In this document: positions 33,748 to 45,292 of the stretch, in pieces
Layout: each line of letters begins with the position of its first letter
How positions within the stretch are numbered: the first letter of the stretch is position 1
NCBI GenBank assembly: GCA_022747635.1
Contig: JAKTNV010000011.1
Span: forward strand, 14,623,475-14,687,474
Direction: 5' to 3'
From: Hetaerina americana
Taxonomy: Eukaryota; Arthropoda; Insecta; Odonata; Calopterygidae
Length of the DNA stretch: 64,000 nt
Translations under genes and position numbers: made by a program
Notes under the pieces: model-generated
Seen by the model: the letters and a program-made list of their open reading frames with translations, nothing else
What the model was told of the DNA's origin: nothing
The model's database searches: none

Positions 33748-33940
33748 TTCCAAAGAAACTGCGGGAGATGCCGCAACAGTAACTTTTAACGGAGTCATCC
33801 GCTAATATGCATTTCAATGCAACAATTTCAGAGTGTGCCTCGGTAGCTTAAGTGGCTAAAGCAGTCGACCGGATATTTAGGGATCTGGGTTCGAATCTCA
33901 GTCAAGGCGAATGATTTTTACACTCTGAAATTGTTGCATT
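33748..33940 (+). mobile_element. SINE-B copy: tRNA-like module between perfect 21-bp inverted repeats
   Basis: The flank (ctgcgggagatgccgcaaca, then catccgctaatatgcattt) is shared with 41118 and 58313. Then come perfect 21-bp inverted repeats at 33816-33836 and 33920-33940 (core gcaacaatttcagagtgt) enclosing a 72-nt tRNA-like sequence at 33837-33908. Its acceptor stem pairs at 6 of 7 positions, its T arm (ctggg ttcgaat ctcag) folds well, and its anticodon arm does not. The head resembles that of SINE-C. In this copy the tRNA 5' end faces the shared flank. Confidence 0.85.
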
Positions 33941-34789
33941 ATATCTTCGTTGTTCATAAACTAGTGGTGTGTGCAAGAGGATGGACGTGTAAATAAAATA
34001 CATCTCTGATAAGTGGGTTTGGATTAAAATGTTAAAAATCATAAAATTAACGGAAACGGAAAGTGCCCAAAAAGTCGTACGTTCGATGGGGAAATTGAGG
34101 CGAAGGCCGTATAGGAGAAAGGCAGGCAGCGTATGAAGGCAACATAAATTGGTGCAGGTGACACTAAGAATCCATTAGCAATATGCTCAAAATTGCCTCA
34201 TAAATTAGATTAATATGCTAAATGCTGTGATATAGAGGCAAAAATTTAGATAGAGCGGAGTAGGGGAGGAAAAGATAAGGCATGTTAGACGAGATAAAGG
34301 GAGGAAGTATGAGGAATTGAAGAATGGTTTAATATGGGTGGTTAGTGTCTTCTCAGACATGAAACAGGCCTGAAAGATCACGATGATAGACATGAGGCCG
34401 CTTTTTGAAGATTTAAGACATGTTATTGAACGTGGACTTAACTTCTTATTCCTCCGGTGTGCTAATTATGGAACTTGTTGAGATATTTGGCAGGCGGCGT
34501 CCGACTTAATGGGACATTAGCCAAGTACTTCTACGAACTATTTTACACAGCTTAAAGTCGACGATTTACACCGGTTCGACTATGTTTACTATCCTGAAAT
34601 CATTCACGGAAGCCAAAAAGCGTCATTTTGAATTATCAGGTTGTCGAAATTATGTAAGTATAACCTTGCTCCGTGGTGACGAAATGTTCCAGATCGGTGG
34701 TACGAAAGTGACTTATTGTTGCGTACCCTTCTTAATAGTCTGTAAGTTTAACGGAGCTGTCCTGATTAAAATCACATTATGAGCTTGGT
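33941..34789. other. Unassigned, with a short RTE remnant at 34205-34350
   Basis: gttagacgagataaagggag at 34283-34302 and the following gaggaattgaagaatgg match the RTE 3' coding end on the plus strand. The remainder has no recognisable feature. Confidence 0.5.
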
Positions 34790-35160
34790 AGGGTATAATA
34801 TGATAAACTTAGTACCGTATCCAAAATATTAGAGGAGCTTGGCTGGGAATCACTCACGGAGCGAAAGTTAAATTACAGATTAAATCTCTTGAAAAAATTG
34901 GAAGGATGTCTCTTTTGTAGTGATGTATAAAATGTATTTTTACCACAATCGTACTAAGGTAGCAGAGATAATGTCATTAAAATTAGAGAGATGAAGTATA
35001 TCAGAGTTATATATAAGATGTCATTCTTTCCATGAACGATAAGGGGCCAGAATAACATTTTCCGACTGCGGTAGGGTCATATTCGGGTCAAAATTAGTCC
35101 GTTTTGATTTCACCCCCTGCCACACAACCTAGCAATGGCTTGCACGGTACTAAAATATCT
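34790..35160 (+). mobile_element. Jockey/CR1-type LINE 3' remnant
   Basis: It contains gagcttggctgggaatcact (LGWES-like), ccatgaacgataaggggcca (FP-x-T-x-R-x-Q-like) and the 3' end caccccctgccacacaacct. It aligns well with 27655-27965 but has frame breaks. Confidence 0.72.
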
Positions 35161-35619
35161 TTTAAAAAACTCCTATTTAATACGACGTTACCAAAATGTT
35201 TGATATGGTTCAGGTACACTCTAGTTGTTAATGTATTATCCGTTCCTAGATGGCAGGTTGTATTCTTTTAAGTCGTGTGATTTGTCATTGCTTTCAGGCA
35301 GAATTTGTTATCGGATAGTTTAGACTACTTCATTCCAGTTTGTTGAACGATATCAATGATTTCACCTCCATTAATTTTACATGAGATTTATGCGCGATGG
35401 ATTCACCTTGAAAAAAACATCATTCAACAGAAATCCCTGTCGTTTATAGTAAAACAATTTATAAATAACGAAAACTGTCCACCTCCCTCCCTCCCCTCCC
35501 TGAAGAGGCTTGTTGCCTAAAACAGGGCTTCCTAAAAAAAATGGAAAATTTTAAGGTTTATCAGAAGGAACGATAAAGACAATACATATCATAGACATAA
35601 TATAGACAGATAAATATTA
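35161..35619. other. No recognisable feature
   Basis: AT-rich DNA, nothing recognised. Confidence 0.4.
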
Positions 35620-35990
35620 AATCTAAAAAAGTAGCGAGCATATACTACGAGTAGAACAAGTGGAACAATTTACATATCCTGGAATTTATTTCATTAAGGC
35701 GAGTTAAGTACTAGGGGCATAAGAAGAAGAATTGAGTTAGACCAAGGTATCTTCAAAAGGAGGTGGGAATTAGCGAAAGAAACTTTTGATATGTAGTGTG
35801 TTTTTTTATGGCGTGGAAAATTAGTCGTGTAAACATAATGATAGGAGAGTATAGGCACTAGAGTAGAGTATACGCACTGGAGGCATTTAAGATATCGGTG
35901 TGGAGAAGGATGTAGATAAGGGAAATGGCCGGAAAGATGAGGATAAGAACAGTCATGCTGGACGAAATGAATGAGATAGAAAATACGAGG
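35620..35990 (+). mobile_element. Degraded RTE LINE C-terminal remnant
   Basis: The blocks agaacaagtggaacaattta, gaagaagaattgagttagac and gcatttaagatatcggtgtg correspond to 'EQVEQFTYLGS', 'RRRIALGKE' and 'EAFEMWVWR' of the family. It is interrupted at about 35992 by a mariner end. Confidence 0.65.
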
Positions 35991-35992
35991 GC

Positions 35993-36245
35993 TGCCCAGA
36001 AAGTAACCTTTGGTATGCTATAAACATACACGAGAATAGATGCAGAAAATTTATTATTTTCATCTCAAAATTACCTATCCCTAATACTTTATACATATTC
36101 GCCAAATGGAATTAAATATTTTTCACATCTCTAAACTGGTTTTCAAATTCCTTCGGCAAAAAGTTCTGCCGCCTGAGATTGCAGCCAACCGATGACGGCA
36201 ACTTGAAGTTCCTCGTCGAGACAAGCACAAAACATGTGGTAGCCT
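35993..36245 (-). mobile_element. Mariner 3' fragment, minus strand
   Basis: It starts with a mariner-type end (cgagggctgcccagaaagta). The minus strand near 36110-36230 holds a C-terminal transposase-like segment (ggcggcagaactttttgccg). The other end is missing. Confidence 0.6.
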
Positions 36246-36277
36246 TACTTTTCAGTCAATAAATTTCGCTCTTGTCA

Positions 36278-36404
36278 TCTGCTTAATGCCGCCTTCCCCA
36301 CCTCTACTGTGTTCGCCCTTAATATGTGTTCCTATCCCTTTTTCCTTATATCTATTTCCATGTGAATGAGTATTTGTTCGCCGTTTGGCGGGATTTCGTG
36401 TTGA

Positions 36405-36410
<6 letters not shown>
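36278..36410 (+). repeat. SINE-C tail fragment
   Basis: The segment gccgccttccccacctctac through gccgtttggcgggatttcgt matches the SINE-C unit and ends at ttgaatatgtgtg before (AT)n, the same end point as at 61.1 kb. Confidence 0.85.
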
Positions 36411-36466
<56 letters not shown>

Positions 36467-36545
36467 TTCTTCCTTTTTTTGTGTTTTTATATTGTGTGTT
36501 ACTGTGTATTGTACTATTCGGCACTTCCGTGTTACGTCTACGAAA

Positions 36546-36610
<65 letters not shown>
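36411..36610 (-). repeat. (AT)n - hammerhead-module flank - (AT)n
   Basis: Two pure AT tracts (36413-36463 and 36554-36605) enclose 90 bp (agtgttcttcc to acgaaagcacac). This is the reverse complement of the outer part of the module at 6508-6600. The hammerhead-like core is missing, apparently replaced by the first AT tract. Confidence 0.85.
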
Positions 36611-36615
<5 letters not shown>

Positions 36616-37435
36616 TATATGAATATACATATCTTATGGACTACTTTTGTTTATCAGGAGGAAAACCACCCCGGAAATTTTAGAAATCTTGGTGGTACAT
36701 CATCTTCGCTACGCCGTTGAACCAGTTTCTTGATGGATAGCGACCTATTTCTTGCCCCAACCAGGCAAACCTATTTCTCGGATATGGGTTGATGTATACG
36801 GCATTAGCACGCCTTCCTCAGTTCTTCTTTTTTCCGTGTGAGGAAGAGGGCGCGAAATTGATAGCCTCCTGTCCGATCAGTGGAACGATCGGAAGGGAGT
36901 TTGAGCGGTGGGAGGAGAGAAGTAGGGGGAGGGGTTTTCGTTTTTCGCTAACGAGATCCCGGCCGCTTCCAGCCCTCCATGTTCCAGCCACCCACAAGAC
37001 TCCAGCCAAGTCGCCTTGGGAGACCCCCAACGATTGGGGTTTAATTTTTCTATTTTTAAGGGTCGCCCACGTGCTACCGTACATTATTTATTCGGCTTCC
37101 TTTTGGTTGCAATTTCACCCGTGGGGGGGAATACTTCTTTTATTTTCTTCCTTGCAGCCCCTACGGAGAAATTTTTTCAAGCGAACGGTCGCTCTTTCGA
37201 ATCTATACGTTAAAAGAAAGAACGTCGAATTTCCCCATGAACGAAAAAATCAATTAACTCACGCTTCATTTGTTTACACTGGAGTAAGGCACTGACCTTG
37301 GAATAGTTTTCTCAAAATATTTTCGGGAAAAATTATTTTTAATTGGTATAAACGCGTTCGTAGCAAGAAAGAACAATATTCAATTTTGGTCGAAGCTACC
37401 TATCTCTCTCTCCAAGGGAGCATTTTAATTGTTCG
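36611..37435. other. No gene; GC-richer block 36830-37140
   Basis: The block has open frames on both strands (36789-37295, 168 codons, is the longest) without motifs or splice-like borders. Possibly single-copy host DNA. Confidence 0.4.
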
Positions 37436-37439
37436 TCTA

Positions 37440-37920
37440 GTAAAGGCTCGTGAAAACTTTGATACGGATCGTGGTATTGTTTGGCGTGGAAACGTGGTCG
37501 TTGAAGCAGAACGATATTAATAGATTGGAGGCTTTTTAAATGTGGGCGTGGAGAAGGATGGAGAAGGTGAAGTGAACTGAAAGGAAAAAAAACGAGGAAA
37601 TGCTGGGTATGGTGAAAGGGAAGGAGAGAGAGGATTGTTGGGTGGAATAAAAAAGAGGCTGGAAAGATGGATGTTTGGCATTTTCATAGGCAATGCGACG
37701 TTGAAGACTGTGGTAGATGGGAGATCTATACAAACGAGGAAGGGGCAGGAGTAGAATAGACATGTTAGATGGAAAGAAGAGATGATAGAAGTCTGCGGAA
37801 TTGAAGAAAGGTTTATTTGTAATTTCGGATGTCAAGTTGTGTTTTGTTGGGAGGAGTAAGGAAGTATCGTCCTACTCTCCATATGAAACCTGTATGTACA
37901 TTAACCGGTAGGAAACCAAT
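37440..37920 (+). mobile_element. Degraded RTE LINE 3' remnant
   Basis: From tcgtgaaaactttgatacgg via gcgtggagaaggatggagaa to acattaaccggtaggaaacc the order matches the RTE C-terminal region and 3' end. Stops and indels are frequent. Confidence 0.75.
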
Positions 37921-38437
37921 GAAACCAAGATATTTGTGATTTTTTCCGATGGTGAATATGTTTTTTATGCACATCGACACTATATTTTTTAAGAATTCAA
38001 TTTTTCTTGCATTCTTGTGTGAATTTTAGAATTCCTCTAAATAGGTAATAGGTTTTTAATTTAATGCGGCTTTATCGATACCACCCTTGCCATCATTATC
38101 TTTTGATTTAAGGGTGGAGCTTTTTGCCGATACATTATATTTTTTCTGAATATTGGCATCGTTTCCGGGAAAAGAACATTTTACTCTAAGCGAGGATAGA
38201 CTATCATTTAATTGCTATAACCAGAGAATATTTTATCAAGATGGTTTCCTTCATCGTTATTTTTTTACGTGTAAATCTACCGCAGGATATTATTTCAAAA
38301 AGGCGATGTACCAACCATCCCTTGTCGTTTCCGGAAATATGAATAAAAAATTATCTTTAAATAACCAATCATGTGGTTGTTGTAATAGTTAACGAGATAC
38401 GACCGGCAAATAAGGTCATTTATACCTTTATGGTGGG
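37921..38437. other. No recognisable feature
   Basis: AT-rich. A 79-codon frame at 38153 lacks motifs. Confidence 0.4.
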
Positions 38438-38717
38438 TCGCGGTAGTCCAGGGTTAGAGTGTTAGAGTGCTGACCCGAGGGGCCCGACCGGCTTCGATTC
38501 CCGGGCAAGGCACTCTGGGCACCTGCAGCTCCACCCAAGCTATGTGATTTTTCGGAATACCAGATCTTCCTGGGAAACCATAACCGGCACAGGGAAAGGA
38601 ACTGGCCCCCCTACCCTGATGTGTGAATTTCACACGCCGTCGGGCTTAGTACTGGGTGAACTCTACCATCGCCTACTAAACCAACCTTCGGGTTGATTAC
38701 TGTGTTTATGGTTTCTC
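38438..38717 (+). mobile_element. SINE-A copy (tRNA-derived)
   Basis: It starts gcggtagtccagggttagag (A-box region), has cttcgattcccgggcaag (B-box region), and then shares its body with the copy at 18501-18770: gcacctgcagctccacccaa, ccataaccggcacagggaaa, cccctaccctgatgtgtgaa. It ends tgtgtttatggtttc. There is no (AT)n tail here, so AT is not an obligatory part of this family. Confidence 0.88.
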
Positions 38718-39837
38718 TATACCATTAGGGTTTCTTTATAACTTTATACCATTCGATAATTCGTTAGGGGTAGGATAGTCAGGAAAATGGTGAAAACGGG
38801 TGGAGAGAAATCTGACGTCGAAGCAAGCAAAAAAATGGTAAACAATTAAAGAAACCATAGCATATAACGCCCCAGCCGACGTCTTATCACACTCGAGATG
38901 CTCTCTCCACGTATATCCGAGCGAGTAGAGATCGGGATATGCCTGAAAAATCACGCCTCCTCCCCGTTACGAACCCGGGCCATGGGGGGATGGTAAGCCA
39001 CTATGCGTATTGGCCTCTGCACCCTTCCGATTCCCAACCCGAATGCGTTTAGGCCTTGAAACCTCGTCTTTACTTGATATTTGAGCAGCGGATTTTGTAA
39101 TAGATAAAATGTGTCATAATAAAATAATGTTTACACTTGCTTTATTGAGAGGGAATGGAGACCTTTACAATCCAGTCTAATATTATATTTTAATCTCATG
39201 ATAATTTTTTATGTTTTTGATTGTGCATATACGTACTAAAATGTTTATTTCCTGGGACGATTTGCATCGACAATCATCCCAAGTACTGGATTTAGAGCGA
39301 AAAGGAAACCTTGGATTGCTTCCTTACTTTTAATGACGGCTTTAATATGTGTTTTCGAATTAGCAAGAGCGCCTGAATGCAATTATTTCTGAGAATTGTT
39401 TGAGTAATTTATAAAGGTAGTGGGGTAAATCATTCGCTCGAAAATGTATCGCAAATTATCTCCAGTTCGCCCCTTTTCAATTACATTGAGGCTGATGAGT
39501 TGTTATCCGTTTGAAATCGTCTCACTAGGTTGAGCGTTCGCTTGGCTTAGCATTCGGCAAACTGCCCTAAGAGCCAGCCTATTTTCCGAGCTTGGAACTA
39601 TTACAAAATTTCCGAGAGATCCCCAGCTAAGGTTGTTGTCTCTCCGGTCATATCTTTCCCGAAGGAGCGAGCACGTGTTAACGTCATGCATTTTCTTCCT
39701 CGTGAGCAGTCCACCCCATCCATCAACGTGATCCGTTGATTTCTACTCCCAGTGCGCATTGTTTGATCTAAGAAAATGTGGTTTTCTGATCAATTTAAAC
39801 TGACTACCATCACGGGATGTTTTATAGTGTTTTTTTG
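38718..39837. other. Unassigned; tRNA-like segment near 38960-39030
   Basis: The minus strand at about 38966-39030 (with gggttcgtaacgggg-type B box and ggtggcttacc-like A region, imperfect) looks tRNA-derived, but no second copy was found. The rest has no recognisable feature. Confidence 0.35.
38966..39030 (-). other. Possible tRNA-derived fragment
   Basis: On the minus strand the segment contains tggcccgggttcgtaacggg, which fits a T arm, preceded by a G/C-rich stretch. The acceptor and anticodon stems were not convincing. Confidence 0.3.
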
Positions 39838-39905
39838 CAGCTTTTGGACAGTTTTGTGCCTCGACGTTTCGTCCGTTTTTCAGACAGTAACATTAGGAAC
39901 GACCT
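39838..39905 (-). repeat. Degenerate hammerhead-like sequence
   Basis: The minus strand reads tctgaaaaacggacgaaacg and continues tcgaggcac. The order of CTGA-like box, short stem and cGAAAc box is that of the palindrome at 54888, but the first box has A where G8 is needed, so it is unlikely to be active. No AT tract adjoins it. Confidence 0.35.
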
Positions 39906-41117
39906 AATTGTTGTTTTGGGCCGGTGTTGGTCTGACAGCTTTCATTTTTATTGTTAGCCTCATGGCATGGTTTTTGAGTACGCATCTTGTCCATGACATA
40001 TTTCTGCGCATTATCCGGAACTGGATTTTAATAGGCCTATGGATTAACTAAGTTCTGTTGCGCTTCTAAGCCCCATTTAACACTGTACTGAATATTCGAA
40101 TATCAAGCATTTGCTTTAAACCATTCTTCAATTCCTTGTTCTTTCTGCATGCCGTGAATCCGTCGAACGAATCTTATCATTTATTCCCCCTACCTTCCTT
40201 AACCAGCTTTCACCTTTTTTTATCAAATTCTTTTAACGTTTCAGTTTCACTCCACATATCCTTCTTGCAGTTTTCCCACCTTTTTTTCGTTCAAATGACG
40301 CTTTGCATGAACTGCAGCAGTCTTCAATAATTCACGGGAAATTTCTTTTCCTCTACGCCGCAATGAACCTCACTCAAGGCCTCAAACACTTGAGGTGAAG
40401 GAGCAGGAATATTCGCTGTAGACGAATCACTCTTGCAAGTCTTATTTGTGTGTGTATGCAAATTTCACCGCAGTAAACCCATCCTTTTGCTTAATCTTCG
40501 GGGGAGGTGGGGGATGGGGCGAATGGAAAGAGAATCGATCCCGGTTTAACCTTTTTCTGTAACCCACCGTCTCGCTTTTGCCGCTCTTATCCCAAGCAAA
40601 CATGGCCGCCCTGCGCGCCAAAATTTTTCGTTGCCAGGGAAATGATAGTTATCGCTTTCCATAGCGTCACAAATACGTCGCGGTACGGATATCGCTCGTC
40701 TTTTGTTAGTAACTGTTGCGGAAAGATTTCAATCTTTCTGGTGCGGGGCGGATTTGGAGATGGAGGAGTTTGGCACCCTTCCCCTTCTCCCCCTCCTCCC
40801 CACTCTCTCTCCCGTCGGTCTAAGATTCCGGTCTCATCAATATTCGGCGAAGGATTACCACGCCAGGAGATTAAGACCAGAGCGCTTCCTTGTAGGCTAA
40901 AAGTTCAGCTAACTTTTTGAATTCCAAATCTCTTTCTCACCTGGCACAAAACCACTAGTTTACCACAGTGTCTTGATTTCATTAAATGAAGGAGATAAGA
41001 AAATGCCGTTAGAGATTTATTAGTGTGCTTTGAAGACAATTATTCCATCACGTCAACCTATTGTTGAATGCCGATACCTTGAATAGCAATCACAGTAAGC
41101 AATCAATTTATTATTAT
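39906..41117. other. No gene; GC-richer block at 40500-40920
   Basis: The block contains caagcaaacatggccgccct and short open frames (137 codons at 40507) without recognised motifs. It could be regulatory or single-copy DNA. I see no splice-bounded coding. Confidence 0.4.
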
Positions 41118-41312
41118 TTCAAAGACCTGCGGGAGATGCCGCGACAGTAACTTTTAATTGATTCATCCGCTAATATGCATTAAAATTCAGGAAATTACAG
41201 TGTGAAAATCATTCGCCTTGATCGTTATTAGAACCCGTATCCCTCAATGTTCGGCAGAGTGCTTTAGCCGGTTAAGCTCCCGAGGCGTCCTCTTACACTC
41301 CGAAATTTTGGA
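41118..41312 (-). mobile_element. SINE-B copy with tRNA-like module in opposite orientation
   Basis: The flank (cctgcgggagatgccgcgac, then catccgctaatatgcatt) is the same as at 33748 and on the same strand. The tRNA-like segment (about 41212-41286), however, lies on the minus strand: gcctcgggagcttaac ... gatcaaggc. The bordering inverted repeats are decayed (attacagtgt and acactccgaaat). Relative to the flank, the tRNA module is flipped compared with the 33.8-kb copy. Confidence 0.75.
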
Positions 41313-41574
41313 GATTCTTGAAGGAACACGATGCTGTGACAAAATACCGTGCATGCAATGTCAAATTTATCACGCATCTTCCGCAGTTCTTTGAACATCT
41401 AACAAATTTTCTGCAAATCAATTATTCCTTGTTCGTCATGATTAGTTACCTGTACTGTTGGTTCGCTGGGTAATTTTTGGTCGGCAACTCAGAAATAATA
41501 CAGGTAAAAAAGTCATTCTTCTTAAAGTAATCAGTTCTTCGAAACTTAATCATGGATCATTACACCCTGCGGAT

Positions 41575-41965
41575 CAGAAACATGGAATGTTGGAAAAATA
41601 AACAAACGAAGAATAGAAGATACCTTTGAATCATACTGCTGAATAGGAGTATGCTGAAGATTAAGTCGACAGACGAAGTGTGAAACGAGGAAGTACGTAT
41701 AATAGCGGAAGAGCCAAAAAGGCACCTATGAAGAGAACTCTACGGCAAAGAAGAGGTAGAAGTAGATTGGACACACTGAGGCACGATTGAGTAGTTAGAA
41801 ACATTATAAAAGGGAAAGTTGAAGAAAGACCAGGAGACAAGTACACAGGACAAATTAAGAAGGATGTAAAACACAGAAGCTATGAGAGGATTGGAGGAAA
41901 ATAACTCTCAATAGAGAAGAATGGAGGGCCACAGTAAACAAACCTTATGATTGAAATACTGAAAA
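41575..41965 (+). mobile_element. LINE C-terminal remnant, second RTE-like subfamily
   Basis: With frame breaks it reads like the end of an endonuclease-reverse transcriptase: gattggacacactgaggcac (IGHTLRH-like), then aaggatgtaaaacacagaag and gaatggagggccacagtaaa. The copy at 56560-57000 matches it throughout. Its 3' end differs from the main RTE family. Confidence 0.6.
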
Positions 41966-42189
41966 TGGTGTCCTCAACAATGACAGACGATTATGGCTTA
42001 TTGTCTAGGGAAAACGCAAACGATTGTTAATTAATGTAATTGTCGGCATTCACATGCCGATTGTCGTCGGTAAAAGCTAGCCATATGTGTGATATCCTGT
42101 GCTTTGTTGAGATATTATGACGTGCTTTTGAAATACCGTTTTGTATACATACGTATGCACAATTTTTCCCACATGTGCACCTGCTCTTT

Positions 42190-42815
42190 GACTCTGCAGA
42201 TTAAATCCCTAGTATAAATTGGAAGCAGGTCTTTGCTACGGTAGTAGAGATTCTCGTAATACAATTAGAGAGAGTTCTAGTGTTGAACCGACAGATTTGA
42301 GATTTCAATTTTACCGCTAACGATAATGGATCAGAATAACCTTTAACGACTGTGCGATGGGAACTAAAAGTCTTTTTCTTTTTTTTTTCATTCTAAGTAG
42401 CCTAGAATTTTGTCACTGTCTCATCTAACGTTATACGGTTAACATAAAAACCACAATTCCACAAATAACTGTGGAATTAATTAATTTTGGAATTTATTTG
42501 TTCCTGCTATCCGTACAATCGATAAATGTCAATGAGTAACGGTGAAAACAGTCTCACCTAACCTAAGTTTATTGACCTTCTAATTACTAAACAGCTCGTC
42601 TCTTATGCGTCTTGAATTATTTCACAGTAAGATGTCGTAATGTACGTCCATATAGTAGCTACCAGTATCTCCCTTAATTGAATTATTTTACAGTTTTGTT
42701 TCAACTGACAATTAAGAAAATTTTATTTTTTAAGGGTGCAGTCCTGGCGTTGGATCGCTTCCTTCTGCACACCTCATAGGCGGCATGCAGGGTACCATGT
42801 AGATATTTGTAGATG
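42190..42815 (+). mobile_element. Jockey/CR1-type LINE remnant
   Basis: 42190-42360 matches the C-terminal segment (cgctaacgataatggatcag). 42745-42815 is the 3' end (cttctgcacacctcataggc, then gcagggtaccatgtagatat) with a tagatgtagac tail. About 380 bp between the two are unassigned. Confidence 0.6.
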
Positions 42816-44637
42816 TAGACCTTTCATTTATACTACTCTTTTTTGTATTGATTCCTTTTTGTATTCCTGAATTGTTTTTACTCTTGCATAGTTAATTCAT
42901 CTGTGCAGCGTCATTAACAAGCAGAAAAAAATATATTCTTCGACAGAACGTCCTTTTTAAAATCAGAATATTTACTACCCCGCCGCTACTGAGACTGCTT
43001 TTTCGGTGCTGAAAGAAAACAGTGTTATGATCTAATCTCCATCTTAATGACTGCGTTAAGGGACGGACCACTTTAAAATCTTTTTGGATGAGTGGAATTC
43101 AAAATGGCGGTGTGACTCATGCAAAGGTATTCAAAATAAAATAAAAGTTTTTTTGCGAATTTATTCAACGGTAGTTTTCACGGTTGGTAGAATCAGTTTA
43201 AAAGATCCCTTTCGTTAAAGGGTTTAGGTGTTTGAAATAATGGTACTTACGCATATTTTTTGCCACAAAATAATGCTGAGATCATTTTTATTGGAGTCGA
43301 ATGTCGTTTCCATTTCCAAATATCCTCTTCGCGCGTCGTCGTTCGACTGTTTTCTTCGCAGCTGAAATCTCCCATCTCTGCTCAGTGATTAATGCGTCTG
43401 CTGGCGTAATCATTCTCTGCTCCCGTTCTCCGTTCGGGTCGACCTTCTAAACCTGATCCACTAGCTTGAATTTCATTTTCGTCGAGGTAACAATGAGATA
43501 AACAAATTAATAACGGCGAAATAATCAAATTTTCCCGTTGCTGGTTATTCACTTAACGACGGACTCGAGCCATACGGAAGAGTAGTCTTGCGCGCGTTGG
43601 TATGAAATAACAAAATGTGAAAGTAGAAGGAGGGGGGTAAAAAAAAGAATACAATTTCCTTCCCACTCGTCACCCTAAGAATAATGAAACACGGAAAATC
43701 TTTTTCCCTTTCCGCGGACGGAGATAATTCAGTTGTTTTGAGGTTTAGTAAGCCGGAAACTGGTGAAGATCCCCATTTCCTCCCCACCGTTCGTCGTCTG
43801 ACTATGAAATGCTCCAGGAGCACACCCTCTCTCTCTATCTCTCTCCTCTCTCCCGCTGGCGACATTAATGTAATTTCGGCAAACAAATGCTCCCCATCTT
43901 GCGGCGATGTTATCAAGAACTCAAAAGGGGATGGTTGTTGACGAGATTCCTCTAAATAAGAGGGCTTCATCCTCAATCTCAGTCTCGCCATCTTTCTCCG
44001 GATTGAGCGAAGTCGTGTTTTCCTTTTGCCAAGAGGAGTAATCCTCTTAATGCTATACGAAACGTTCTCACTTTAAAACATCCTGGTAGGTTATTTTTTT
44101 ACGAGGCTCAGTTAGTTCATCAAAATTTAGAAGAACAAGTTGTAATCTTAATTTTTTTTTGGGTAAACCGTATTTGAAAATGTGAGTGGATGAAAATTAT
44201 ATGTTTAAAAAACTTGGAAAATTATGGGTTTTTTTCTCTTTTTTGGTGCAAACGCCCGTGTTCATTGCTGGAAAAAATACGTATAAAGGTTAATTTTTAA
44301 TGTTTCTGCTTTCGGTTAATCTCGGTTAACCTTAAAATCAAACCCAATAAAACTCAAAAGAGAGTTTTATTGGTAAAATGTTGTAATTATATCGCTTTCG
44401 TATCCACATTTTCCTTGATTCATCCAAGAAAACAATACTTTAAGCATCACTGGTTATCACGGGAGAAGATGATGCCTTATGGAAAATAACATTAAAAAAT
44501 GAATGAAAAACTTCATTTGAGTTAATATTTGAACTTTTATAACAGTCGTTCGTATGCGATATATTATACATTCCCCTGGACTACCCCATAGTATATTTTT
44601 TTCTTTTTAAATTTAATTGTAAATTTATTTTAGAAAA
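42816..44637. other. No recognisable gene or repeat
   Basis: Mostly AT-rich. 43300-43480 and 43660-44000 are GC-richer, with open frames on both strands (148 codons on the minus strand from 43991) but no motif. Possibly single-copy DNA. Confidence 0.4.
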
Positions 44638-44825
44638 ATGGTATTTATTCAGCGTTTTAAAAAATTCTCTCATCCCCTACCTTGCCTAGAATGTCATCTT
44701 TTTGTTTTCCTTTCGGCCAGTTTTATTCCATCAATCATTCTCCACACCGACACTTCAATTAAGCATTCAATCCAAGCTTATCCTCCTGCCTCCACGAACA
44801 AGTTTCCGAACCAACTCTAACCTAT
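44638..44825 (-). mobile_element. Short RTE LINE remnant, minus strand
   Basis: The stretch cctcctgcctccacgaacaa and the preceding pyrimidine-rich part match the family's minus-strand C-terminal segment (compare 49060-49170). Confidence 0.6.
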
Positions 44826-45218
44826 GTAATGCAAGTAATTATGCACATATAAGTAGTGAGTGTGTTTCTGATTGTTCCAGTATATTTTTTTAACCATACA
44901 GTAAACATATCAGGGATAAATTATGGAGAAAAATCAGGACAAATCCAGCGAATGTAAATTTAGAAATCGGTATGCAGATTTTACTTCACATATAATTAGA
45001 GCATGAACTTCATTTATTTATCAACATTTGCTATTTTTTGTTCCTTACCGTACGTTTAGACATCCATTTCGGCCGATGGAAATAATTATTGTCTAAAAAA
45101 AGTATATCTTGATATAAAAAATATATCTTCTGCATGATCATTACTGATCATATATAACGGTAATTATGCCTCCAACATTATTCGCTGCTCTTTAATATGG
45201 TTTACTGATTTGTGAATT
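44826..45218. other. No recognisable feature
   Basis: AT-rich DNA, nothing recognised. Confidence 0.4.
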
Positions 45219-45292
45219 ACATCTACATCTACTCAATACCCCGCAAGCCGTCGCAAGGGCGTGTGGCGGGGGGTGTTAGGACACCACCCGTA
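45219..45292 (-). mobile_element. LINE 3' end, minus strand
   Basis: The reverse complement of 12455-12534, with an acatctacatct tail end at 45219. The body beyond 45292 was not recognised. Confidence 0.65.

Noticed and set aside
36789..37295. 168-codon open frame
   Set aside because: No recognised motif, and an 88-codon frame lies on the opposite strand. Left as unassigned.
40507..40920. 137-codon open frame in a GC-richer block
   Set aside because: Low-complexity proline/serine-rich end, no motif, and a second overlapping frame.
43545..43991. 148-codon minus-strand open frame
   Set aside because: Overlaps a plus-strand frame of similar quality, no motif, no splice-like borders.
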